A stretch of 64,000 bases of DNA from Augochlora pura (taxonomy: Eukaryota; Arthropoda; Insecta; Hymenoptera; Halictidae). A model generated the notes under the pieces. The model was not told the origin of the DNA. It saw nothing but the letters and a program-made list of their open reading frames with translations, and did not search any database. The translations under genes and the position numbers were made by a program. The stretch covers positions 26,587,214-26,651,213 of the forward strand of contig NC_135778.1 of NCBI RefSeq assembly GCF_028453695.1. The letters are read 5' to 3'. Shown here in pieces: positions 48,798 through 58,582 of this stretch; position 1 is the first letter of the stretch; every line of letters starts with the position of its first letter.

Positions 48798-49261
48798 CGG
48801 CAGTTTTCGGGAATTTTCCAGCATTGACTTGAGGGTGGACTTTCGTCCTCCACCGAGGAGGGGATGCTCGAGAAGATCCTCCTCCTTCAAGTCAATCAAC
48901 GAACAGGGATGACGTTTCCCCCAAACTGGGCCTTATCGAGGCATTTCGCGAGGCGATAAAAGACCGTACTCCGAAGCAGCGACAGCCTTTCCACTACATA
49001 CAGTACGATATTACGTTTAGCTTTTTCCACTACATACAGTACGACATTACGTTTAGCTTTTACCAGTACGAAACATACAGTACGACATTGCGATATTACA
49101 CAACATCCAACCGACCACAAGATTGTTACTACCACTGCGACTCCTTTGAAATAGTCACCCAATGTTAAATCGGCCGGTGACAAGTGCGGGATAGAAAAGT
49201 GCAATAAATTAAGTTATTTATACTGAACGAAGTTTCATTATCCTCGGCACGACACACTACA
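48798..49261 (+). mobile_element. Possible LTR fragment or solo LTR abutting the gap
   Basis: A purine run GAGGAGGGGA (48855-48864) is followed directly by TG. After about 400 bp comes an AATAAA signal (gtgcaataaattaag, about 49200), then ctcggcacgacacactaca ending near 49261 with CA. This order (polypurine tract, TG, AATAAA, CA) fits a 3' LTR on the + strand. A three-copy ~36-bp repeat (ccactacatacagtacga) inside would be a U3-type repeat. No primer-binding site or pol remnant is seen, so this stays tentative. Confidence 0.35.
48990..49095 (+). repeat. Three-copy ~36-bp tandem repeat (CATACAGTACGACATTACG)
   Basis: Two nearly identical units (ccactacatacagtacgaya- ttacgtttagctttt) are followed by a third, diverged one (gaaacatacagtacgacatt). 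It lies within the putative LTR. Confidence 0.85.
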
Positions 49262-51257
49262 GTAAGCACAATGTCGCCGAATTCGATGCTCTATGGTATA
49301 TCCGCGTCGCCTATTCGAAATTCAGCGTAGACCGATGCAATTTTGTCGCTCGTTACCAGCCGCGCGCGGCATTAAAATAAAAGATGAGGAGAGGGAGGAG
49401 CATAGGAAGAGCGGAGAGAGCGGCCGGCTTCATTTACGGCCCGATTTTCCTGTGATTCAGTTTCAGCAACAAAGCTACCGACGACACGTCGCGCTGCTCA
49501 AAGTGAGCTCGTCAGTTTTTTCCCTCTTTCGTCCAGCGGAAGAGAGGGAGGGAGGGTGTCGAAGAGGCACACGCGCGCGCGCACGCGCGCGCACGTATAT
49601 AGGAAGACTAAAATACCGTTTGCAACGCGAACAAAAAAAAAAATAAAAGAAAATAACTGAAACAAACCCTTTTCCCGGCAGCGGTTACGTGGGTAGACAC
49701 TGTGTGCTCGTCCCCAAGTGCGTCCGCGAGAACGCGCGGAAATCTGTCCGCGAGTCGGATTAGCGCGTGGGCGTGTGCACGGTGTGTGTTCGCGCGCGCG
49801 GGGGCGTACCCCGGGCGAGGTTTTCAACAAAATTATCCGGCGATGCAATAACGCGGATTTCAAAGCAGCGTATTTACAAAAATTCCATTTCGAAATCGCA
49901 GCATCGTTGCAATCTCATAAAAATCGTAATTGCGTCCCGTGGACCGCGGCCCGGCAAAGGAGACCGCGCCCGCACCGCGCCGCGCCGTTCTTTTTTTCGG
50001 GATGAATATTGAATCGCGTAATTGGGTACATTGGGAACGGCGGCATTGTTATTGCGACATGTTAAACCGTCGAATAGAGGCATGATGTTGCGGGAATAAA
50101 AATTAGACGGAGGCGCGCGGGCCGCGGGGGTGGTGGCGGGCGGGCGCGGCCGGCAGGAATAAACTTTTCATTTATTCCGCGCGGCTCCGTTGTTTGCGGC
50201 AACATAGTTTGAAATGAGATTGGCAAAGGGAACAATAGTTCCCGGACGATGGCGCGGTGAACGAGAATTGTGCTCTGACTTTTCGAATACACGGGCCATT
50301 ATTGTATTAGCCTTTCTCGTATAATGGGCATAGAATCGTAACGGCCGGCAGCGCCCAAAATGTTTCGCCGCGTTCAATGTTTTCGGGGGAGGGGGGTCAC
50401 GTGAGAGCCGAAATATGTCGTAATTTTCTAATTAAAATGGTCGGCTCTTGGCGGTCCCGCTACCGAAATCTAAAATCGAATCGGTCTAAATCGATAGAAA
50501 ATGCGCGGACAGAAAATGAGCGTAGCAGCAGGTTGAATTCTCGCGCGCCTGCCTCTCATTCGCTACTGCTTTTTCATTAATAACTCGTTAACAAAGCCGC
50601 GGATTGCATTTTCGCAAAGGAAAAGGTTACTTGAAATTGCCCCAGGAACCCCTTCGTTCCCCGAAATTACAATAATTTTGATGCACCCTGTACATGGAAC
50701 ACATGGCATTACTGAGAAATGTCTATTGTTCGACAAATAATTCGTTCTAAAAACAGTTTATAGGAGAAGGAAATTCTATTTATTTAGTGTCTGAGTTCCA
50801 GTTCGTTAATTTTGATTCTTCATTTTTATTGCAACGAAGAAGACATTGCGTATTGATTGGTTACTTTGATAATTTGTTACTGTTTGTAGCAACTTCTTCG
50901 TGGTGTGATTTGGGAAGTTCGTATTGCTCTAACAAGGCAATACAAATTTGCAAATAGCTGCAAATTCTGTTGAGTTCTTAAATAAGAGCCATTGTTGACG
51001 TAATATTCAATCCACGTTGCTTTTAGCAAGATAATATAAATGAACGAATGAAAATTTAATTTTCAAATAAAACAAGTTTCATTTTCGATTTCCGTACTTT
51101 CGAACCAATTTTGAAGCAAATACTCGAATTCTTATTTAGTGCACTAATAATATCTTCAAAAAATACTTTTCTCTAAATTTTACCCGTTGGCAGGTAAATG
51201 TAACAAAAGAATATATATATCATATTTATATTTAAATCTTTTCTCTTTATACACGTT
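49262..51257. other. Non-coding unique DNA
   Basis: A compound (CG)n/(CA) tract at 49568-49595. GC-rich to about 50200, then AT-rich from 50590. No exon is recognised. Confidence 0.6.
49568..49595. repeat. (CG)n/(CA) alternating purine-pyrimidine tract
   Basis: About 28 bp of alternating CG and CA steps, a potential Z-DNA tract. Confidence 0.9.
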
Positions 51258-51505
51258 TTAACCCTTTGCACTCGAATTCATTTGAACTGTGATTCTACAA
51301 TAACTTTTCTGACATACAGTATTTCCATTTCATATAACAAAATGTATTTCATACATATGAAATTGAATCTTGTAAATCATACAACAACAGTTATACTTTT
51401 AATAATTTTTTAAATCTAATTTTTCATAATATGAAAATTATTTTAGAACCTGCTGTAAGTTTTTTAGTGATGCCTCAGAGGCACCATTCGAGTGCAAAGG
51501 TTTAA
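51258..51505. mobile_element. Complete piggyBac-like MITE of 248 bp
   Basis: TTAA target duplications at 51258-51261 and 51502-51505 flank terminal inverted repeats: CCCTTTGCACTCGAAT on the left, and ACCTTTGCACTCGAAT as the reverse complement of the right, with one mismatch. A perfect palindrome TGCCTCAGAGGCA lies just inside the right end. There is no coding capacity. The truncated element at 42427 is the same family. Confidence 0.88.
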
Positions 51506-51954
51506 TATAGAGACACAGAAATTAGTACCAAGTCATAGTAATTAAAACATCTACCTCCTTCGACAATGGATAAAAATATACAAATGCTACAAAAAAACTA
51601 TACATAAAACAGCGCAGCGTCTGTCAGACAATTAAGCAAATATCTCGGCCAATAAAAATTGTTTGCCCGCGACAAATTGCGGTTGAATTCCGGCGATCGG
51701 AATGCCATCGTGCAGCGTGTGTCGAATTTCTGCTACGTTCCATCGAATTAATTGTCTCGGAATGGATCGTGGCCGAAGAAGAAGATAGTACGGGGTGATC
51801 ACAGGCGGTCCGCGGCGCTCGTTCTCCACTTCATCCAATTTAATATGGCCAGCAGGAATCACGAAGAGCAGACACCGATCCACTTTCTTCGGTCTTTGTG
51901 TCTCGAATATCGAATCTCGCTCGCCGGCCGTTCGCGGCTGAATGGCTCCGAACC

Positions 51955-51982
51955 CCGTCGTCGTCGTCGTCGTCGTCGTCGA
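51955..51982. repeat. (GTC)9 trinucleotide tract
   Basis: About nine uninterrupted GTC/TCG triplets. Confidence 0.95.
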
Positions 51983-52150
51983 TCGGTCGAACCGTTTCAC
52001 CCTAACGAGCGCTTTAATTTCTGCCCTCTTTCCACGCCATTTGCCATGGAGAAGGGGCTCGATGAAAATCACGACAGCGTGACACAAATCTTTCGGCCTC
52101 ATTCGGTTATCTAGCTCGCTGGTTCATTCAGGGATTTTCGAGCCGGCGGA

Positions 52151-52171
52151 GCTGCCGCCGCCGCCGCCGCT
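52151..52171. repeat. (CCG)n trinucleotide tract
   Basis: A short run of CCG triplets. Confidence 0.9.
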
Positions 52172-53984
52172 GCTCCGCCTGCTTTTTCGTTCTCCCTTCT
52201 CCCGATCGAAGCGTAAATAATCGCGGGAATCAAGAGCGAACAGTTGATGTTCCCTTTGGCAACGGGCTAACGAACAGTGCCGTGATTCATACTGCAAAAT
52301 CTGTGTGCAACCTTTGCCTCTGGGAGAAAAAAAATATCAAAGCCCCGGTGGTCCGCCAGGGAATCGCTGCTGATTTCAGTGGCGTTTAGATCGCGTGGGC
52401 TCTCTCTGGTCGATTAATTTATGCGAATTCTGTTTGCATTTGCACGCGCCGCGAAATGATACGCGCCGAATTCGCGAGTTATTAATGTTTCGAGGTTGTT
52501 GCATCATTTTACGGAAATGGATGTATTTTACAAGGTATTATATGTATAGTTGTATTAACTGTTTGCCGTGCTTTGACTAGTCTGACAAGTGGTGGAGATT
52601 TTTAGGGTTAATTTGTTAAGTATGAATGCTATTCCGTTCTTTTTAGTCGGAACTCTGATTTGCCGTGATCAGTTTCAATAATTTAAGTAAAGACAGACGG
52701 TAAATATAAATTAAACAGTTTAATAAGCAAGTTTTGACTGTAAATTGTAGGCTCTGGAAATTGTAGAATGAATAATAGCAATTATATACCGATAGTTAAG
52801 GTGTTAATTGATAAACAGTAAGTGTTCACCTACAGTTATAAATCTACTAAAATCTTGAAAATTAGTTTTGAAATCATTGAAGTATGATACTTTGTCTATT
52901 ATTAAAAAATGTCTATAATGGTATATAAATTTTGAAAGGCAAGACAGTTTACAAACCACTTTACCTCATGAAATATAAATTCCTTTTTATTACTTTCGAA
53001 TATAACAATCAAACTATCTCTACGATTTATATAATTTAATTATAATTACTGACTCAGACGTTGCACATATTATTGTTTCGCACAGCACAGTCGCGGAACC
53101 AACTTCACCTTTGCCACCCGGTAGTATTCGATTAAAAGGCCGGATACAAGTGTCGTATAAACTAAATGAACATTCGGCTGATGTTCCGGGGGCAGTAAAA
53201 TTTTTCGTGCAGCGGGAAGGGGTTGAATCTTGAGCGCCGTCTTGCACACGGGCTAACGAAGAATGATCCTCCTTTGATCCCTGCTGACTCTACGTATATT
53301 GCGATACGGCGGATCCACTTGCCGTAAAAAGTAACCGGTACCTTTTCCAGCCTTCCCGGGCCCCTGATTGGCTGGCGGGGTTACACAGAGAGCTGTTTCG
53401 GATCAGTCAATCGTAAAGCGTTCATCGATGGCTCGCCACGATTTATCGCCCGGCCGGAATGGCTTTGTTTTTTTTTTCTTTTTTATTTTAAACTGCGACA
53501 GGCTTCGCCAGGAAATGTTGAAACGATCCGGGAACGGTAATTGCGGCAGTAGGTACGTCGGCGTGGGGGGGAAAGAAAAAAAAAAAACATGGACGTCGTC
53601 GCGATCGAATTTCGTACGGAAATCCGGATGTTTCGAGTTTCGCGTTTTTCATTTTTCACGACTACAATTTTCGTGCGAAAAATTGGCAAGAATTCTGCTG
53701 CCTGTATCCCGGCAACAGCGATGTTCCGTATTTTTTTCCGAATTTTCGCGTGCAATTAAATAGCGGAAATGAACTAAAAACCGATATTTGGATTTTTCCG
53801 TGTAACCACCGCCGCCGCCCCCCTCTTCTCCCCCTTGCAACCCACCGGAGTTCTGTCGATGGCTCGAAACCGAGCGCGAAATATTTTGCTCCCGATAGGT
53901 ACGATATCGAATGGTTTCGTTCGACTCAAAAATTTTTCGAACGTTCTCCTCGCACCTTTTTTTTCAAACCCCGAACCCCCTCCT

Positions 53985-54009
53985 CCCCCCCCCCCCCCCC
54001 CCCCCCCCC
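53985..54009. repeat. Poly-C tract (25 C)
   Basis: Twenty-five consecutive C residues, the longest homopolymer in the window. Its length in the assembly is likely approximate. Confidence 0.95.
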
Positions 54010-54662
54010 GGTGTCGGTTTACCGGCGGACCGATATGCATCCTGTCCCATCATCGTCAAGCCATCCATCTTGAAAGACGATAACCGGCGCGTTGCAGCCT
54101 CCTCCGCTACTGGTGTCTTATCACAAGGGCTATCCGGAGCTAATATTATTTCAACGGGACCCTTCAGCCTCCTGGAAGCCCGATAGGCTTCTAAAAGATT
54201 CCGCGACGGATCGCCAATCTTGCTTGACAACATTCAATTTCGCCACGCTCGAACCTCTGTCGCCTCCAACTAACCGGGACAACGTTACCGTTCGGATGAT
54301 AGAACAGCCGGCTTTATCGAAACCTCGGCGAGACGTTGTTCTTCGAAAAATGTGCGACACGCATTTTTTTATCGGGCTATTCGCAAATGCTGGAACTGTG
54401 AAAACTGACCACGAAAACATGTTTCTTGAGATATTTCTGTGTTTCTATATTTTTCATTCTCTGGATTTTTAATGAGGTTGTTATACAAGCCATTGTAACA
54501 AATTCGATCATTTTTGGTAATTTTTATTATTCGTTGTTTATTGATTTCATTACTCGTTTATTTCAAGGAATGTGTTCTTGATCTCTGACTTTGAGGGCTG
54601 TTTTTACCCTTCTAATTTTAACAATGACACAAAAATGAAATAACGTTGACCATAGTCATACT

Positions 54663-54843
54663 ATAGGATAAAAATTAATTTCGGTATAGAATAAAAATGA
54701 TTCTCACTAGAGGATAAAAAGGAACCTTAATCGAAAATAAGACTGCGCCTCAGCATAGAATATAAATTAACCCGAATATAAAAGAAAAATTAATCTCACC
54801 ATAAAACAAAAATCAATCTAAGCTGAGAATAAAAATTAAATAG
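54663..54843 (+). repeat. A-rich tandem array, ~23-bp unit (ATAGAATAAAAATTAATC)
   Basis: About eight units of 21-25 bp, each starting ata-ga/ggataaaaat and ending in a cctcacc/tcggt-type segment. They are degenerate and non-coding. Confidence 0.8.
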
Positions 54844-56639
54844 TCCCGTATTTCTGCCCAGCCAGATAGGATATCCGTCAAACTATAGCAAGTCGATCCA
54901 TCACGTTTGTATCCCCGATGGCAGGATTTCCATGGAATCGATCATCGGCACGAGCTTGTGTGCGCCCGAGAACACGAAGCCTACCCTGCTGCTCGGTCTG
55001 ATACCGTTGTAATTGAATATTCTTCGTCGGCATTCGTAAGTTTCTGGACAGCGGCAGCACACGCTCGAAGATGTCCCGGAGTTTCGGAGAGGGCGTCCTC
55101 GGGACGACTTCCGATGCTCCGCGCGCTGCTGGCCGAGCAACTTGTCAGGCAAGCGAATTGTCGTCGAGAGCGTTCCGTGTGTTTACCTTGCAATTAATGC
55201 GAGTCGCGCGAATCCTTGAGTAAATAGCAGGCGAGGCCGGAGGAGGCCCTTAGGGCGAGGCCGGCCAGACGGGAAACTCATCGGATCGCCTTGCAGTTCG
55301 GACGTGAAATTGGTTTGTCAACCGAGTGAACCCTTCGTGTGTGATCCTCTGGATTCCCGACATCTGGCCAGACGATCGTGAGACAATTCCGTGCGGGTCG
55401 TCGAGCACGTGAAACGCTCCGTAAGATTCCAAAGAAAGGGCCGGAAAAATGAGAGACAGCCCGGTCCGAGGACCTTCAGCGGTTTCGAAAGCGCGCAGCC
55501 GTCCTCGAATGTTTTCCTTCGCCGTTCCACCCGCCATTTGCGACTCCAGACTCTGATCCAGTTGATTGCGGGTCCATTCTGACCCATGGCAATTTATTTC
55601 CGTGGAATTGTTTCCTAACATCGACGGTTCGCATTAATATATATTCTTTTATTATTGCACTTCTTTATACCGCGGCTGTCGTTTCTTTCTGTGATCATAT
55701 ACGCTACAATCAAAAACTTGAGAGATCTAGTAACACGATCGTCTAGCATGTTTAAACATTTCCGATGTAGTTCGTGAAGTTTACCGGTTGTCTATATTTC
55801 GTTTACTCAGCATTCTTCAAGTAATGACTTCACAGTATCTGGTTCAGTTGATCGTGGGTCTGACATGTGGTAATTTATTTTGACCGTCACGTGTCTTGCA
55901 ACATCATCAGCTTTTCATAAAGCACTTCAGCAAGTCCAGCGACCATTGGATTGTCTCCTCGCTCCCAGGACAGTCATTCTCCCAAGCACCTAGTTCGATT
56001 AATTACGGGTGAATTCTAACCCAGCCTGACGCACTTGCGTCGACAAACGTCTCGCACATCGGCAGTTTACATTAGTGTCAATATCACCGAATTGGAGGTT
56101 GAACAAGTTGGACAAAGTACCCCCAGGTTTCAATTTGCCGTGAACTCGAGCCGTCCACCCTGCTATCCACTGAGCCACGCTTCACTAGTTCCCAAACCTG
56201 CCACCCCAAGGATGTGTGTAGAGCATTGAAAGATGAGAGCTCGGTCGGTGGAGGAACCGGTGCTCCAGGGAAGGAGCAGGCAGTCTATAATCCATACGTT
56301 CGCGGAAAGTAAATAATACAGGAGCTTTGGGGGTTCCAGAGGTTGGCCTGACCGGATGTTAGCATCGGATGATGATGCAGCCTCCCGTATACCCGAGGAA
56401 TATATGAACATCGGCTTTTCCCCTACCTTGGCCCATCCCCGGCTTTCAGCGATGATGTCATTTCATTTTTTTTTTTTTACGGAGTTCCTGTTTCTTTGAC
56501 AAGCTATTGTAGACCCTCTATTCTTTATTCTCCGAGTGGTGGAGTATTTTGTAAGGAACTTCAGTTGAGGGATGCTTGTTGCGAAGCTGTTGAAATGGAA
56601 GAGGTCATCTTTTGGGGATACGGGATCTTGGCTCCAGGA
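54844..56639. other. Non-coding unique DNA
   Basis: No exon, RNA gene or transposon is recognised. Confidence 0.6.
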
Positions 56640-57385
56640 TCAGCTTCTAGGATTTGATCTGGGCTGACTTCGATCATCTAGATCATGCTTGGGTTCTCTA
56701 GACTTAGTGTAGATTACTTAAAGATGGTTTGAATCGCCGAGATTTAGGTAGGACTGGTAAGAGGTGGTTTAAATTATTTGAGGCTAGACTGGACTTCTCT
56801 GACGGAATTTGGACTCTTTAGACTTAGTTAAGACTCTTCGGATCTAGCTTAGCCCATTAAAATTAAACTTGGACTTTTTAGAGCTCGCCTGGACTATTAA
56901 AGCCTAGCTGGGACTTTTCAGATTATATTTAGACTTCTTCGACCTAACTTGGACCTCTTAGACATGGATTGGAGTCCTTAGACTTACTTTATACTTCTAA
57001 GACCTAATTTAGACTACTAAAACCCAGATTAGACTCTTTTTACCAAATTTGGACCCCTTAGACTTGAACTGAACGCCTTACACCTAACTTGGACTCCTTA
57101 GTCTTGACTTGAACTATTAAAACTTAGCCTGAACTGCATAGAACTATCTTAGACTATTAAAAGCAAACTGAGACTATTACAATCTAGCTGAAACTCTTTA
57201 GACCACGATTAGACTCCATAGACTTAGCTCAGACCTCTTAAAACATGAACTGCTCTCCTTAAACTTAGTGCTGGTCTATTAAAATCTACCTTGGTTTATT
57301 AAAACCAACTTGGGACTATTAAAACCTACCTTAGACTATTAAAACGTTCATTACACCTAGTTTGAACACCTTGGACCAAACTTGC
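56640..57385 (+). repeat. Long degenerate 20-bp minisatellite (TAGACYTAACTTGGACTMYT)
   Basis: Roughly 35 head-to-tail units with a 20-bp period. From about 56980 the phase is held for many consecutive units with few indels (for example tacacctaacttggactcct, tagtcttgacttgaactatt, aaaacctaccttagactatt). Substitutions are frequent, so the array is old. Because 20 is not a multiple of three, it cannot encode a simple peptide repeat. Confidence 0.9.
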
Positions 57386-58434
57386 TATCTTCAGACCCAA
57401 CCTGAACGCACAAAATCCAACTTCGACCTTCATCATTTAATCCCTTCGCCAAGAGCTTCTTAGTCAGCTTTGGATCAGGTTCTCGAGTAGGTAAAAGTGC
57501 CTTTTGCCCTCCTCCCCGACCTCCATTTATCTACATCGCAAAGATAGTTAAAGCTTGGCGGTGGGGGGGGGGGGGGCAGCAGGCATCCGCTTAGCGCGGC
57601 GTTTAAAAATTAATAAATTCAAAATACCTCTGAGATAAGAATAGCTCCGTGGAGGGAGAGGGCGACCGCTCGTCAAGTCAGCCAGGCAAATACTAGTGCA
57701 GAATTTTGAGCCGACGTAAACACGCCTCAAAGAGAACGCGTATCCCCTTCTGGCTCCTTTCTGTGATCCCGGGGCCGGCTTTCTTTTCTTACGTAAACGC
57801 AAGGAGATCGGGACATGATCCTGCGGGACTCTTTGATCTGGCATTCTGTCTCTCCGGCGGATGACGCGGCTACCATTTTCCCCGTGTGCCGGGGGTTATG
57901 AATTATCCTACCCCGTATTTTCCTCGCTGAAAGGTCGAACGGGGGCGAGCCCTCGTTCAGACAAATTGAACGACACGACGAGATAATATGCAACCGGCGC
58001 CGCGGGCTACGATGTTTCTGTTAAATTGTCCTGGTTTCTTAGGGTAAATTGAGAGCATGTTCCGCCGTACCCGGTAGTTTTCTGCCTCGTTTCTCGCGAG
58101 TGTCGGATGCTGGGATTGGATTCAAGTATGAATCGTATCGGGATCTCTTTTCTGTTGTTGCTCTCGTCTTGGGGGAAGTTTTGGGGCTCTCAGCCGAGTA
58201 TTAGGATTATAATGGAATTAACTGATTGTAAAAATTTGGAGAATTTAGCTGCGTGCGTTTTGTTGTTGTTTAACGTGAACTAAGAAATTTATTTATCAAT
58301 AACAGAATATCCGGGGGGAAATTACAATTCTACCGCCTTGCGCGGAGCTCAATATAAAAAATAAATAATTTAATAAAAAAGAAATAACAAATGTATATAA
58401 TAGAATTGGGCTACGTAGCAAATAATTAAATTAA
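57386..58434. other. Non-coding DNA immediately upstream of the heph exon
   Basis: A 14-G tract lies at 57563-57576. From 58200 the DNA becomes AT-rich up to the branch sites of the downstream exon. No exon is recognised. Confidence 0.65.
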
Positions 58435-58471
58435 TACTAATACTAATTTTTCGATTCTCTTTGTGTTACAG
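58435..58471 (+). promoter_or_regulatory. heph: 3' splice site of the heph exon (tandem branch sites, pyrimidine tract, CAG)
   Basis: Two adjacent TACTAAT motifs (58435-58441 and 58441-58447) match the ideal branch-site consensus. Their branch adenosines, 58440 and 58446, are 31 and 25 nt from the AG. They are followed by TTTTTCGATTCTCTTTGTG and TTACAG, with the AG at 58470-58471. The TTCTCTTT core inside the tract is also a high-affinity type of PTB-binding sequence. Confidence 0.88.
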
Positions 58472-58576
58472 AGGGGTAGCGACGAGCTTCTGTCGCAGAG
58501 CGGAGCAGTTAGCAATGGTGCTGCAATGAGTCCTCAACCACATCACGCGGCCGACAACAACAATGACGCCAAGAAG
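58472..58576 (+). CDS. heph: Internal exon of polypyrimidine tract-binding protein (hephaestus/PTBP1 orthologue), N-terminal NLS segment
   Basis: This exon encodes part of the nuclear RNA-binding protein PTB, which binds CU-rich pre-mRNA through four RRMs and mainly represses exon use. It is 105 nt, 35 codons, phase 0 at both ends: it starts RGSDELLSQ, contains SNGAAMSP and ends NNNDAKK. Human PTBP1 has KRGSDELF...TNG...NGNDSKK at residues about 13-46, between and including the two basic clusters of its bipartite nuclear localisation signal, ahead of RRM1. The insect exon thus carries the spacer and the second basic cluster, and the first lysine should come from the preceding exon. Flanking TACTAAT/CAG and GTGAGT signals support both borders. 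Neither neighbouring exon is recognised in the window. The family call rests on this short match and is strong but not tested by search. An in-frame ATG (58526) could act as a start in a variant transcript. Confidence 0.86.
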
Positions 58577-58582
58577 GTGAGT
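58577..58582 (+). promoter_or_regulatory. heph: 5' splice site of the heph exon
   Basis: AAG followed by GTGAGT, a near-consensus donor in phase 0 after the second lysine of the NNNDAKK end. Confidence 0.9.

Larger units (their letters stand above)
51506..54662. other. Non-coding DNA with triplet and homopolymer tracts
   Basis: Contains the (GTC)n, (CCG)n and poly-C tracts listed separately. An open frame of about 156 codons on the minus strand (51632-52102) passes through the triplet tract and has no recognised domain. An AT-rich block lies at 52500-53060. Confidence 0.55.

Noticed and set aside
48896..49204. 102-codon minus-strand frame with repeated KAKRNVVLYVVE
   Set aside because: The peptide repeat merely translates the ~36-bp DNA repeat of the putative LTR. 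There is no support for a protein.
51175..51205. Possible recursive splice site (cgttggcag followed by gtaaatg)
   Set aside because: The pyrimidine tract is short and interrupted by purines, and the donor is non-consensus.
51632..52102. 156-codon open frame on the minus strand
   Set aside because: It runs through a (GTC)n tract that yields poly-Thr, overlaps an equally long frame on the other strand, and shows no motif of any family I recognise. Treated as chance.
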